DNA of 64,000 nt from an uncultured Planctomycetota bacterium. Lineage in GTDB: Bacteria; Planctomycetota; Phycisphaerae; UBA1845; Fen-1342. How positions within the stretch are numbered: position 1 is the first letter of the stretch; every line of letters begins with the position of its first letter. Where the stretch lies: positions 682,001 through 746,000 of the forward strand of contig CAADGL010000012.1 of assembly GCA_900696525.1 (NCBI GenBank). Reading direction: 5' to 3'. The position numbers and the translations under genes are program-made. Below, piece by piece: positions 50,498 to 58,672 of the stretch. The notes under the pieces were generated by a model, which saw nothing but the letters and a program-made list of their open reading frames with translations, did not search any database and was not told the DNA's origin.

Positions 50498-51886
50498 ATG
50501 CGGTCAGCGGCGGCTTTTTCAGCGTTGGTCATGGCCTCGGTCGGTCTGGCTGGCGGCGCCTGGGCCGCTGGTACGGACGTCATCGTCGGCGACCTGCACC
50601 AGACCAAGCATCACACGACGGGCGGGCCGGTCCTGAAAGACGGGACGCCCTACCGGGCGTACTCGATCGGCACGGTCTCGTGCAACCAGGGCGACGCGCC
50701 ACTGAGGTGGTTCCAGGAGAGCACGTTTCACCCAGTCATTCCTCAGAACCTGTACCGCGTGAAGAACGGGCGAATCCAGCAGATCGGCATGTCCTGGCTG
50801 AAGCACGGTTTCTGCGCGCTCCAGCAGGAAGCCTGCGGCCCGTGCAACCCGTACGGCCCCAACTGCGAGAACCACCTGGGTGTGGGCTGCTCCGATCCGT
50901 ACTCGGCCGACCTGAACGGCAGCCAGGGCAACCTCGGCCCCCGCTACGAGGTGAACGCGAGCACCGGCGTGTTCGTGTTTCCGTTCGCGTTCCGCAACGT
51001 GACGGGCGATGCGCTCTACAAGCGGCTCCAGGTGAAGCAGTCGGACCTCGATCCGGCGCAGAACCCGAACGCGGTGTACATCGCCGAGGCCATGTACATC
51101 CACCCGGATGACGCGGCCAACGGCAACGGCTGGAACAACGCCTCTCACCGGCGCGTGACCGTGCTGGCGAACTACTCGCTCCAGCTCGAGGACACGACGA
51201 ATCGCACGCGGCCTGCAATTTTTGCATGGCGCATCCACGGAAACGGCCCGAACCAGGTCGACGCCGGCGTCACCCTCAAGTCCCTCGATGTCCCCAACGA
51301 CGGCCGCTACTGGCTGGCTTACAAGGTCACCGACCTCGGCAACGGCAAGTGGCACTACGAGTACGCCGTGGAGAACCTCACCTCCGACCGCAGCGGGGGC
51401 TCGCTGAGCCTGCCGGTCAGCCAGGGCGTCCAGGTGACGAACCCCTTCTTCTACTGTCCCCAGTACCACAGCGGCGAGCCGTACGACGACGCTCCGTGGA
51501 ACTTTGCCCACACCGGCGGCGAGGTGAGTTGGACGACCGCCGAGTCGTTCGACGAGAATCCCAACGCCAACGCGCTGCGCTGGAACACGCTCTACAACTT
51601 CGCGTTCGACGCCGACCAGCCTCCCGTTGCCGGCCCGGTCACGATCGGCCTGTTCAAGCCCGGAACGCCGACCTCGATCCAGTTCAGCGCGATCGTCCCG
51701 GCGACGCCGCCGGGCTGCGAGGGTGACGTTGACGGCGACGGGGACGTCGACCAGTCGGACCTCGGCGTGATGCTCGACAACTACGGTCAATCCGTTCCGC
51801 CGGGCACGAACGGCGACGTTAACGGCGACGGCCAGGTGGACCAGTCGGACCTGGGTGTTCTGCTGTCGAACTTCGGTTGTGTGTGA
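50498..51886 (+). CDS. Secreted protein of unknown function with dockerin-like C-terminus (paralogue 1)
   Basis: 462 aa. Signal peptide about 1-22 (ending AWAA). The roughly 360-residue main domain is shared by three tandem genes: TDVIVGDLHQTKHHTTGGP, RAYS-x-GT-x-SCN, HPVIPQN-x-YR, QIGMSWLKHGFCALQ, C-GPC...C-E, LGVGCSDPYSADLNGSQGNLGPR, YKRLQV, then HPDDAA, ENLTSDRSGGS, YHSGEPYD and N-A-LRW-x-T-x-YNF. Conserved Cys suggest disulfides. The tail has two dockerin-like repeats (DVDGDGDVDQSDLG, DVNGDGQVDQSDLG). GAAAGGAAGG precedes the ATG at 50498. No known family or catalytic motif is recognised. Confidence 0.82.
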   Translation: MRSAAAFSALVMASVGLAGGAWAAGTDVIVGDLHQTKHHTTGGPVLKDGTPYRAYSIGTVSCNQGDAPLRWFQESTFHPVIPQNLYRVKNGRIQQIGMSWLKHGFCALQQEACGPCNPYGPNCENHLGVGCSDPYSADLNGSQGNLGPRYEVNASTGVFVFPFAFRNVTGDALYKRLQVKQSDLDPAQNPNAVYIAEAMYIHPDDAANGNGWNNASHRRVTVLANYSLQLEDTTNRTRPAIFAWRIHGNGPNQVDAGVTLKSLDVPNDGRYWLAYKVTDLGNGKWHYEYAVENLTSDRSGGSLSLPVSQGVQVTNPFFYCPQYHSGEPYDDAPWNFAHTGGEVSWTTAESFDENPNANALRWNTLYNFAFDADQPPVAGPVTIGLFKPGTPTSIQFSAIVPATPPGCEGDVDGDGDVDQSDLGVMLDNYGQSVPPGTNGDVNGDGQVDQSDLGVLLSNFGCV

Positions 51887-51970
51887 CGCGCGAGCCGCCT
51901 TGGGGGCCGCGCCGTTCGCTTGTAGTTCGTGAAGGGCTCGCTGAGGGCCGTACTGAACCTTGGAGGGACC

Positions 51971-53344
51971 ATGAGTCGTCTTCGCATTCTGTCTGGCGCG
52001 TGTTTCGCGGGATTTGCCGCGATGGCTGCTTCTGCTGCCGGCCCAGATGTGATCGTCGGAGAGCTGCACGGGACGCGGCACTGGACGACGGGGGGACCGG
52101 TGAACGAGGGCGGCGTGGACTACCGGGCGTACTCGGTCGCCACCACGTCGTGCAACATCGGGACGATGCGGCTGGACTGGGTGCAGGAGAGCAACCAGCA
52201 CCCGGTGATCCCGCAGAACATGTACCGGCTGAAAGATGGGCGGCTGATGCAGATCGGCATGTCCTGGCTCAAGCACGGGTTCTGCGCGCTTCAGGAGACG
52301 GCGTGCGGGCCGTGCCAGCCGGCGGGTTTCGGCTGTGAGAACGAACTGGGCGTCGGCTGCTCCGATCCGTACTCGGCGGACCTGAACGGCTCGCAGGGCA
52401 ACCTGGGGCCGCGCTACGAGGTGAACGCCTACACCGGGTATTTCGTGTGGCCGTTCGCCTTTCGCAACGTGACGGGCAACGCGATCTACAAGCGGCTCCG
52501 CGTCGCGCAGGCCGACCTGGCCAACCCCGGCGCGCTGTACTTCGTCGAGGCGATGTACATCCATCCTGACGACGCCGCCTATGGCAACCAGGCGAACAAC
52601 GCGTCGTATCGGCGCGTGACGGTCAGCGGCTCCTACTCGCTCACGCTCCAGGGCAGCACGTTTCGCGAGGACCCGGCCATCAAGGCCTGGCGCGCCCACG
52701 GCAACGGCGTCAACAACCCGGACGTGAACGTCACGCTGGTTCCGGTCGATGTGCCGAACGAGGGTCGCTTCTGGCTGGCGTACAAGGTCACCGACCTGGG
52801 TAACGGAACCTGGCGATACCAGTACGCGGTGCAGAACCTCACGTCCGATCGCAGCGGCGGGTCCTTCACCGTCCCCGCGGTGAACGTGCAGACGTCGAAC
52901 CCGTTCTTCCACGCGCCGCGCTACCACAGCGGCGAGCCGTATGACAACAGCCCGTGGGTGCTGGAGGTCGGCGGCGGCGTCATTCGCTGGCGCAGCCCGC
53001 AGGATTTCCTGACCAATCCGAACACCAACGCCCTGCGCTGGGGAACGATGTACAACTTCGAGTTCGACGCCAACACGCCGCCGGTCATGGGTGCGGTCAC
53101 GCTGGGGCTCTTCAAGTTCGGGACGCCCGGCTCCGTGCAGATTGCGGCGCTCGTCCCGCAGCAGGGCAGCGGCTGCCCCGGCGACGTCGACGGCGACGGC
53201 GACGTCGACCAGGCCGACCTGGGCGCGATGCTCTCGAACTTCGGCGGGCAGGTTCCCCCCGGCACCGGCGGCGATCTCGACGGCGACGGCGACGTCGATC
53301 AGTCTGACCTTGGCATCCTGCTGGGCGACTTCGGCTGCAACTAA
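51971..53344 (+). CDS. Secreted protein of unknown function with dockerin-like C-terminus (paralogue 2)
   Basis: 457 aa, collinear with paralogue 1 (clearly homologous over the full length). It begins MSRLRILSGACFAGFAAMAAS as signal peptide, then GPDVIVGELHGTRHWTTGGP and the same motif order: RAYSVATTSCN, HPVIPQNMYR, QIGMSWLKHGFCALQ, CGPC, LGVGCSDPYSADLNGSQGNLGPR, HPDDAA, ENLTSDRSGGS-equivalent QNLTSDRSGGS, and YHSGEPYD. Two dockerin-like repeats end it (DVDGDGDVDQADLG, DLDGDGDVDQSDLG). GGAGGGACC lies before the ATG at 51971, 84 bp after paralogue 1. Confidence 0.82.
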   Translation: MSRLRILSGACFAGFAAMAASAAGPDVIVGELHGTRHWTTGGPVNEGGVDYRAYSVATTSCNIGTMRLDWVQESNQHPVIPQNMYRLKDGRLMQIGMSWLKHGFCALQETACGPCQPAGFGCENELGVGCSDPYSADLNGSQGNLGPRYEVNAYTGYFVWPFAFRNVTGNAIYKRLRVAQADLANPGALYFVEAMYIHPDDAAYGNQANNASYRRVTVSGSYSLTLQGSTFREDPAIKAWRAHGNGVNNPDVNVTLVPVDVPNEGRFWLAYKVTDLGNGTWRYQYAVQNLTSDRSGGSFTVPAVNVQTSNPFFHAPRYHSGEPYDNSPWVLEVGGGVIRWRSPQDFLTNPNTNALRWGTMYNFEFDANTPPVMGAVTLGLFKFGTPGSVQIAALVPQQGSGCPGDVDGDGDVDQADLGAMLSNFGGQVPPGTGGDLDGDGDVDQSDLGILLGDFGCN

Positions 53345-53366
53345 GGGCACCCGGTGACGCCGCGGC

Positions 53367-53372
53367 TATAAT
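53367..53372 (+). promoter_or_regulatory. Perfect TATAAT -10 upstream of paralogue 3
   Basis: TATAAT at 53367-53372 is a perfect -10 hexamer in very GC-rich DNA, 116 nt before the ATG at 53488. The -35 position (AGGGCA) is poor, so it is a candidate only. Confidence 0.35.
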
Positions 53373-53487
53373 GTGAACAGGCGCCTCGCCGCAAGCATCG
53401 ACCGCTTGCGGCGTTGTGCGTTTTCGGGCCTTTCGGGACGGCAACGGTTTCCGGTCGTTGCCGGTGCGATGCGGAGGAGGGATCGTC

Positions 53488-54852
53488 ATGTGTCGCTGCA
53501 GTATGTTGGGCGTAATGGCGCTGCTGGCTGGTCCGATGGCGCTGGCGGGCGGGCCGGACGTGATCGTGGGCGACCTGCCCACGGTGTATCACTGGACCAC
53601 CGGCGGGCCGGTGGTGGTGAATGGCGTCCCGTACCGGGCGTACTCGGTGGGGACGATATCGTGCAACATCGGGGATCAGATTCTCGCATGGGAGTCCGAA
53701 AGCCCGATGCACCCTGTGATCCCGCAGAACATGTATCGCCTGCACGACGGCCGCTTGCAGCAGATCGGCATGTCGTGGCTGAAGCACGGATACTGCGCGC
53801 TTCAGCAGGACCTGTGCGGCACGTGCGACCCCGTCGGGCCGTTGTGCGAAGCCGCGCTGGGCGTGGGCTGCTCGGACCCGTACTCGGCGGTTCTGAACGG
53901 CTCGCAGGGGCGCCTCGGCCCGCGGTTCGAGGTAAATGCGTACACGGGCGAGTTCGTCTGGCCGTTTTCCTACCGGTTCGTCACGGGCGACGCGATCTAC
54001 AAGCGCCTCCAGGTGGCGGAGGCGGACCTCCTGACGCCCGGCGCCATGTACTTCGTCGAGGCGATGTACGTTCACCCGGAAGACGCCGCCGCCCGGAACC
54101 ACAGCAACAACGCGGGAATGCGCCGCGTCACCGTGAACCCCGACTTCTCGATCAGCGTCGCGGGCAGCACCTATCCGCAGACCGCCGCCGTCTATGCCTG
54201 GCTCCTGCATGGCAAAGGCGTGGATCAGCCCGACCTCGACGTCATCGTCGCGACCGTCGACGTGCCGAACGAGGGTCGCTTCCTGCTGGGCTACAAGGTC
54301 ACCGAAGTCGGCGCGGGGCAGTGGCGCTATGAGTACGCGCTCGAAAACCTCACGTCCGACCGCTCCGCCGGGCATTTCAGCGTCCCCGCGTCCGGCGTGA
54401 ACACGTCGGGGTACTTCTTCCACAGCCCGCGCTATCACAGCGGCGAGCCATATGACAACGACCCGTGGACCGTGTCGGACAGCGGCGGCGTCGTGAAATG
54501 GAGCAGCCCGAAGACCTACGAGCAGGACCCCAACACCAACGCCCTGCGCTGGGCCACGCTCTACAACTTCTCGTTCGTGGCCAATGCCCCGCCGGTGTTC
54601 GGACAGGCGACGATCGGCCTCTTCAAGCCCGGTTCGCCCGACACCGTCCAGGTCGGCACGCTCGTGCCCGAGCAGGGCGCCTGTCCGGGCGACATCGACG
54701 GCGACGGCGATGTCGACCAGGCCGACCTCGGGATTCTCCTGGCGAACTATGGACAGAGCGTCCCGCCAGGCACCAGCGGCGACCTCGACGGCGACGGCGA
54801 TGTCGACCAGTCGGACCTGGGCGTTCTGCTGGCTTCGTTCGGCTGCGACTAA
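53488..54852 (+). CDS. Secreted protein of unknown function with dockerin-like C-terminus (paralogue 3)
   Basis: 454 aa, third copy. Signal peptide MCRCSMLGVMALLAGPMALAG, then GPDVIVGDLPTVYHWTTGGP and all family motifs (RAYSVGTISCN, HPVIPQNMYR, QIGMSWLKHGYCALQ, CGTC, LGVGCSDPYSAVLNGSQGRLGPR, HPEDAA, ENLTSDRSAGH, YHSGEPYD). Two dockerin-like repeats (DIDGDGDVDQADLG, DLDGDGDVDQSDLG). A very strong GGAGGAGGG lies before the ATG. Some conserved segments diverge (GHFSVPAS instead of GSxSxP), so this copy may be the oldest split or has changed specificity. Confidence 0.82.
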   Translation: MCRCSMLGVMALLAGPMALAGGPDVIVGDLPTVYHWTTGGPVVVNGVPYRAYSVGTISCNIGDQILAWESESPMHPVIPQNMYRLHDGRLQQIGMSWLKHGYCALQQDLCGTCDPVGPLCEAALGVGCSDPYSAVLNGSQGRLGPRFEVNAYTGEFVWPFSYRFVTGDAIYKRLQVAEADLLTPGAMYFVEAMYVHPEDAAARNHSNNAGMRRVTVNPDFSISVAGSTYPQTAAVYAWLLHGKGVDQPDLDVIVATVDVPNEGRFLLGYKVTEVGAGQWRYEYALENLTSDRSAGHFSVPASGVNTSGYFFHSPRYHSGEPYDNDPWTVSDSGGVVKWSSPKTYEQDPNTNALRWATLYNFSFVANAPPVFGQATIGLFKPGSPDTVQVGTLVPEQGACPGDIDGDGDVDQADLGILLANYGQSVPPGTSGDLDGDGDVDQSDLGVLLASFGCD

Positions 54853-54959
54853 GCGCGCGGGCAGGTCCGTTTGAGTCTGGGGGACCAGTCTCCGGCCAGT
54901 CTCTTCGCGGGAAAGACCCGGGAAGCGAGCGGTGGCGCGGCGCGTTGTCCCTCCCCGAA

Positions 54960-55910
54960 TCAGAGTCCTTCGGCCGCGCCCGCCAGCAGCAGCATGAGCG
55001 CGTTCTGTGCGTGCATGCGGTTCTCGGCCTGGTCGAAGATGGCCGAGTTGGGCGCGCGCGAGGCGGGGTAGTCGATCTCCTCGCCATAGTGCGCCGGCAG
55101 GCAGTGCAGCACGGTCGCGGTCGGCTTGGCGTGCCGCAGCAGTTCCATGTTGATCTGGAAGCCCGCGAAATGCGCGCGGCGCTGCGCCGCCTCGTGCTCC
55201 TGTCCCATCGACGCCCAGACGTCCGTGTACAGCACGTCGGCGTCGGCCGCGGCGGCGGCGGGGTCGTTGACGACGCGGATCTCGGCTTTCGAGGCGCGGG
55301 CCATTTCGCGCGCCTGCACCACGACCTCGGGCCGCGGCTCGAATCCCTTCGGCGACGCGACGGTGAAGTGCATGCCGACGCGCGCCGCACCGAACATCAG
55401 CGAGTTCGCCACGTTGTTGCCGTCGCCGACGTAGACACCGCGCAGGCCGGCCAGGCGCCCCTGCCGCTCCCGGATGGTCAGCAGATCGGCGAGGATCTGG
55501 CACGGGTGCTCGAAATCGCTCAGGCCGTTGATGACCGGCACGGTCGCGTGACGGGCGAGGTCCTCGACGATGTCGTGACCGAAGACGCGGGCCATGATGA
55601 GCGCCGCGTAGCGCGAGAGCACCAGGGCGATGTCCTCGGTCGTCTCGCGCTGGCCGAGCTTGATGTCGGTCGGCGCCAGGTAAATGGCGTGCCCACCGAG
55701 CAGCGTCATCCCGGCCTCGAAGGAGACGCGCGTCCGCAGCGAGGGCTTCTGGAAGACCATCGCCAGCGTCTTTCCGGCCAGCGGCGCCCGCCGCTGCGCC
55801 GTCTGCCGATCGGCCTTCAGCCGCCCCGCCAGGTCGAGGATCGCCATGATCTCGCCGGCGTCCAGGTCCCGCATCGAGATGAGACTCCGCCCCTGCAAGC
55901 CCGCCGCCAT
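54960..55910 (-). CDS. argF: Ornithine carbamoyltransferase
   Basis: 316 aa, normal size. It joins carbamoyl phosphate and ornithine to citrulline in arginine synthesis. The carbamoyl-phosphate motif is FQKPSLRTRVSFE (the S-[TL]-RTR motif), followed by HPCQILADLL (HPxQ) and the ornithine-side HCLPA (VLHCLPAHYGEEI). DVWASMGQE and the SD-x-E-equivalent region agree with OTC rather than aspartate carbamoyltransferase. GAGGAG 8 nt before the ATG at 55910 fixes the start, although the frame continues far upstream. No other arg gene is adjacent. Confidence 0.93.
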   Translation of the reverse strand: MAAGLQGRSLISMRDLDAGEIMAILDLAGRLKADRQTAQRRAPLAGKTLAMVFQKPSLRTRVSFEAGMTLLGGHAIYLAPTDIKLGQRETTEDIALVLSRYAALIMARVFGHDIVEDLARHATVPVINGLSDFEHPCQILADLLTIRERQGRLAGLRGVYVGDGNNVANSLMFGAARVGMHFTVASPKGFEPRPEVVVQAREMARASKAEIRVVNDPAAAAADADVLYTDVWASMGQEHEAAQRRAHFAGFQINMELLRHAKPTATVLHCLPAHYGEEIDYPASRAPNSAIFDQAENRMHAQNALMLLLAGAAEGL

Positions 55911-56025
55911 GCCGTTTGCTCCTCGCGCATGTCTGATTGAAGCCGGCTTCGGCGCCGGTCGGCACGCCAGTATAGCAGGGGCGGCATTTCCTGAGCGCGA
56001 TCGATGGGCAAGCAGAACGGCGCCG

Positions 56026-57180
56026 TTACGGCGTGGCGGAACCGCCTGATCGGCCAAGCTCGCTGAGCACCTCGTCGAGCCGGCGGTGGAACTCGCGGCG
56101 CAGCTCGGGCGGGAGCTCGACGAGCGGGACCACGGCGTCCATGCGCACGCCGGGCCGCACTTCGATCTCGATCCGCACAAGATGTTGAGCGGCGGAGAAG
56201 TCGCTTTCGGGCCCCGGCCCACGAGCTGGCGCCGACATGGCCCCAGGCGGGCCGCCGGGGCCGCGCGACTCCTGGAGCGGGCCGTAGACGCGGACGCCGT
56301 CGGGCTCGATCTCGTAGCGCAGGCCGGTGCTGCCGCAGATGCGCTCAAGCGCCTGGCGCGGGCTGACGTTCTTCTGGGTCATTTCGACGCGTTTCTCGCG
56401 CCAATCAACCTGCTGAAGGCAGCCGGGCTCGAACAGCACGTTGACGCCGACGCGGGCCCCGAGGTCCGACAGGACGGCGTCGAGCATCTGCTTCTGGTAG
56501 TGCACGTCGATGGGCCGGTCGAGCCGCCGGCGCGTTTCCTCCTCGCGCGTGGTGAGGACGATTCGACCCCCTTCCGGGCGCCAGGCCCAGCTCAGCGCCT
56601 GGCAGGCCGAATCGAGCTTGTCCAGCGCCGAGTCGCCGCGAACCTGGTCCAGGGCGCGGCGCAGGGCGTCGCGCGGCGCGCGGGCCGGGTCGATGCGCAG
56701 ATCGATGGGTGGATCGCCGGCGACCGATGCCCACGGCTCACGCGACAGCCGGTCGAGCAGCGCGATCTCCTCGATCGTCAGCCGGCGGCCGAGATGCGCC
56801 AGGGCTGGGACGGGCTCGATGACGACGCGGTCTTCGGCGACGCGCATGGACAGCCCCAAGCCGGCGAAGACCTGGCGCAGGGCCGAGCGCACGGACATGT
56901 CGCGGACGACGATCTCGATCTGCGTTGCGTCGCCGTAAGGCATGAGCGCGAGCACGTCGTCGCCGACGGCGAAGCGCAGTCCGGTCTCTTTCTCGAGCGT
57001 GGCCAGCGCGTTGCGTACGGGCGCGGCGGTGATCTCGAGTGAGCCGATGCGCTGGTCGAGGGCCTGCTCCACGAGTTCAGAGGGCACCTGTGCCAGCGAG
57101 ACCGTGGCCGCCGCCAGCCAGCAGCAGCTCGCGAGAGCACGGCCGGTCCAGGTGTGTTGATGATAGCCAGTCATTCGCAT
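56026..57180 (-). CDS. Periplasmic STN-domain (secretin/TonB N-terminal) protein
   Basis: 384 aa. Signal peptide about 1-31 (ending VSLAQ). A first STN-like unit (about 45-120: APVRNALATLEKETGLRFAVGDD...IEIVVRDMSVRSALRQVFAGLGL) is followed by a middle helical part and a second similar unit (about 225-300: MLDAVLSDLGARVGVNVLFEPG...VEMTQKNVSPRQALERICGSTGL). No secretin or TonB barrel follows. In FecA-type receptors an STN domain signals to an anti-sigma factor; here the gene is third in the sigma-anti-sigma operon, 26 bp after the anti-sigma stop. Start is ATG 57180 or 57174; a TTG at 57210 is less likely. Confidence 0.8.
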   Translation of the reverse strand: MRMTGYHQHTWTGRALASCCWLAAATVSLAQVPSELVEQALDQRIGSLEITAAPVRNALATLEKETGLRFAVGDDVLALMPYGDATQIEIVVRDMSVRSALRQVFAGLGLSMRVAEDRVVIEPVPALAHLGRRLTIEEIALLDRLSREPWASVAGDPPIDLRIDPARAPRDALRRALDQVRGDSALDKLDSACQALSWAWRPEGGRIVLTTREEETRRRLDRPIDVHYQKQMLDAVLSDLGARVGVNVLFEPGCLQQVDWREKRVEMTQKNVSPRQALERICGSTGLRYEIEPDGVRVYGPLQESRGPGGPPGAMSAPARGPGPESDFSAAQHLVRIEIEVRPGVRMDAVVPLVELPPELRREFHRRLDEVLSELGRSGGSATP

Positions 57181-57206
57181 GGTCCCTTTCTGCTTCGTGA
57201 GCCCTT

Positions 57207-57890
57207 TCAAGCTCCCGTTTCCCCCACTCCGGCCGAGGCCGACGCGTCGACCCCGCCCGCCGGCCCGATGTACAGGAAGAACTCGGGCTCGGCGGGCCGC
57301 ACCGGCTCCACCGCGCCCCCCGCCGGTCTGCTGACGCGCACGCTGGCGAACGCGGACGGCGGCGCGGGCTGCGCCGAGGCCGACGCGTCGACGACGCGCA
57401 CCTGCGCGAACCCCTCCGGGGCGGCAGGCCGCTCGCGGAGCAGCAGCGCGACGACGACGAGCGCGGCCGCGGTCGCCAGCATCCCAGCCACGGCTCCCAC
57501 GCGCCGCAGGCGAAGCGTGACCACGCGCATCCGGGCCGCCTCCGCGACCCGCTGCGACACGCGCTGCTGAAACCGCGTCCAGTCGATGCGCGCCTCGAGG
57601 CGCGTCGGCCGCGCCAGCAGCTCATCGAGGCGGGCGTCGTCGCGGGCCGGCGCCGCGTCCGCGTGCCGGAGCTGCGACATGATTCGGCTTCGCAACCGGC
57701 GCCAATCAACGCCCGCTGGCCCCTTCGCGCGGGCGGCGTGGAGCGCCTGCTCGATCAGCTCGGCGTGCCGCCGGTCGCTGAGGAGCTCCGGGCTGTCGCT
57801 GATGGCCTGCTCGACGCGCCGGCGGAGGTGGTCGTCGGCGGGGTTGTCCAGCCACTGGCTGACAAGTTGCTCAAAGGTCTCGCGATTCAT
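57207..57890 (-). CDS. Membrane anti-sigma-like protein (second operon)
   Basis: 227 aa. The cytoplasmic N-terminus (MNRETFEQLVSQWLDNPADDHLRRRVEQAI...) is helical and has no zinc-finger Cys cluster. One transmembrane helix (about 133-150, GAVAGMLATAAALVVVALLL) leads to a short Pro/Ala-rich periplasmic tail (about 75 residues). It starts 27 nt after the ECF sigma stop and is followed by the STN gene. Its role as anti-sigma factor is inferred from position and topology. A GTG 12 nt upstream is also in frame. Confidence 0.7.
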   Translation of the reverse strand: MNRETFEQLVSQWLDNPADDHLRRRVEQAISDSPELLSDRRHAELIEQALHAARAKGPAGVDWRRLRSRIMSQLRHADAAPARDDARLDELLARPTRLEARIDWTRFQQRVSQRVAEAARMRVVTLRLRRVGAVAGMLATAAALVVVALLLRERPAAPEGFAQVRVVDASASAQPAPPSAFASVRVSRPAGGAVEPVRPAEPEFFLYIGPAGGVDASASAGVGETGA

Positions 57891-57917
57891 GCTGTGCCCC
57901 ACTCGGTTCCGCGGCTT

Positions 57918-58520
57918 TCAAAGGTAGTCCGCGAGCAGCTCTTTCAGCTTCTTGCGGGCCTGAAACACGTGCCACTTCACGGCCTCGATGCTCAGGCCCA
58001 GGATCTCGGCCACGTCCTTCTGCGGCACCTGCTCGATGCTGAAGAGCACGAGCGCCGCCCGCTGCTGTTGCGGCAGCCGGGCCAGCGCCGACTCCAGCCG
58101 CTCCGCCAGCTCGTCCGCCGCCAGCTCCGCCCCCGGCATCTCGCTCGAATGCGCTGCGAGCGCCACGCGCTCCTCGCGGCGGGCGTCACCATCGAGAATG
58201 CAGTCCTCGAACGACAGCTTCGGTCCGCCGACCGCCCGGTCACGCCGGTAGTTCAACGACAGGTTCGTGACGATCCGCAGCAGCCACGGGCCGAACCGCC
58301 CCGCATCGTCCAGTCCATCAAGCCCCCGGTACGCGCGCACGAACGCCTCCTGGCACACCTCGAGCGCGTCATGCAGGTTTCCCAGCAACCGGTACGACAC
58401 TGACGTCGCCCTTCGCTGGTAACGCTCGACCAGCTCATCGAACGCCGACAGCCGGCCGGCGCGCGTCCGCCGCACCAGCTCCTCGTCGCTCGGCGTCAGT
58501 GCGGCGGCGGTCGCTGTCAC
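57918..58520 (-). CDS. ECF-type RNA polymerase sigma factor (second operon)
   Basis: 200 aa from a GTG at 58520 with AGGAG 5 nt upstream; a GTG at 58544 is also open. Region 2: LSAFDELVERYQRRATSVSYRLLGNLHDALEVCQEAFVRAYRGL and RFGPWLLRIVTNLSLNYRRD. Region 4: LESALARLPQQQRAALVLFSIEQVPQKDVAEILGLSIEAVKWHVFQARKKL. It belongs to the RpoE-like ECF sigma factors. The operon order sigma, anti-sigma, STN is conserved in style with the sigma-anti-sigma-PDZ operon at 36.6-39.1 kb, though sequences differ. Confidence 0.9.
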   Translation of the reverse strand: MTATAAALTPSDEELVRRTRAGRLSAFDELVERYQRRATSVSYRLLGNLHDALEVCQEAFVRAYRGLDGLDDAGRFGPWLLRIVTNLSLNYRRDRAVGGPKLSFEDCILDGDARREERVALAAHSSEMPGAELAADELAERLESALARLPQQQRAALVLFSIEQVPQKDVAEILGLSIEAVKWHVFQARKKLKELLADYL

Positions 58521-58672
58521 CGGGTCTCCTGCGAGGATTGACACTCGCCGCGGCCGAAAGTTGGTCCGGCGTAGGGACGGGTCCGAACGAGCGACGGTGG
58601 GCAGTGTGGCGGCAGTCTATGGGACGTGCAATGGGTGCGCCCCTACTGGGAGGAGGCGCCGGGGCGCTCGGC

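Noticed and set aside
50519-55965. Very long minus-strand open frames opposite the dockerin triplet
   Set aside because: They are antisense shadows with biased Val/Arg/Asp composition; the upstream one even runs across the argF frame with no motif.
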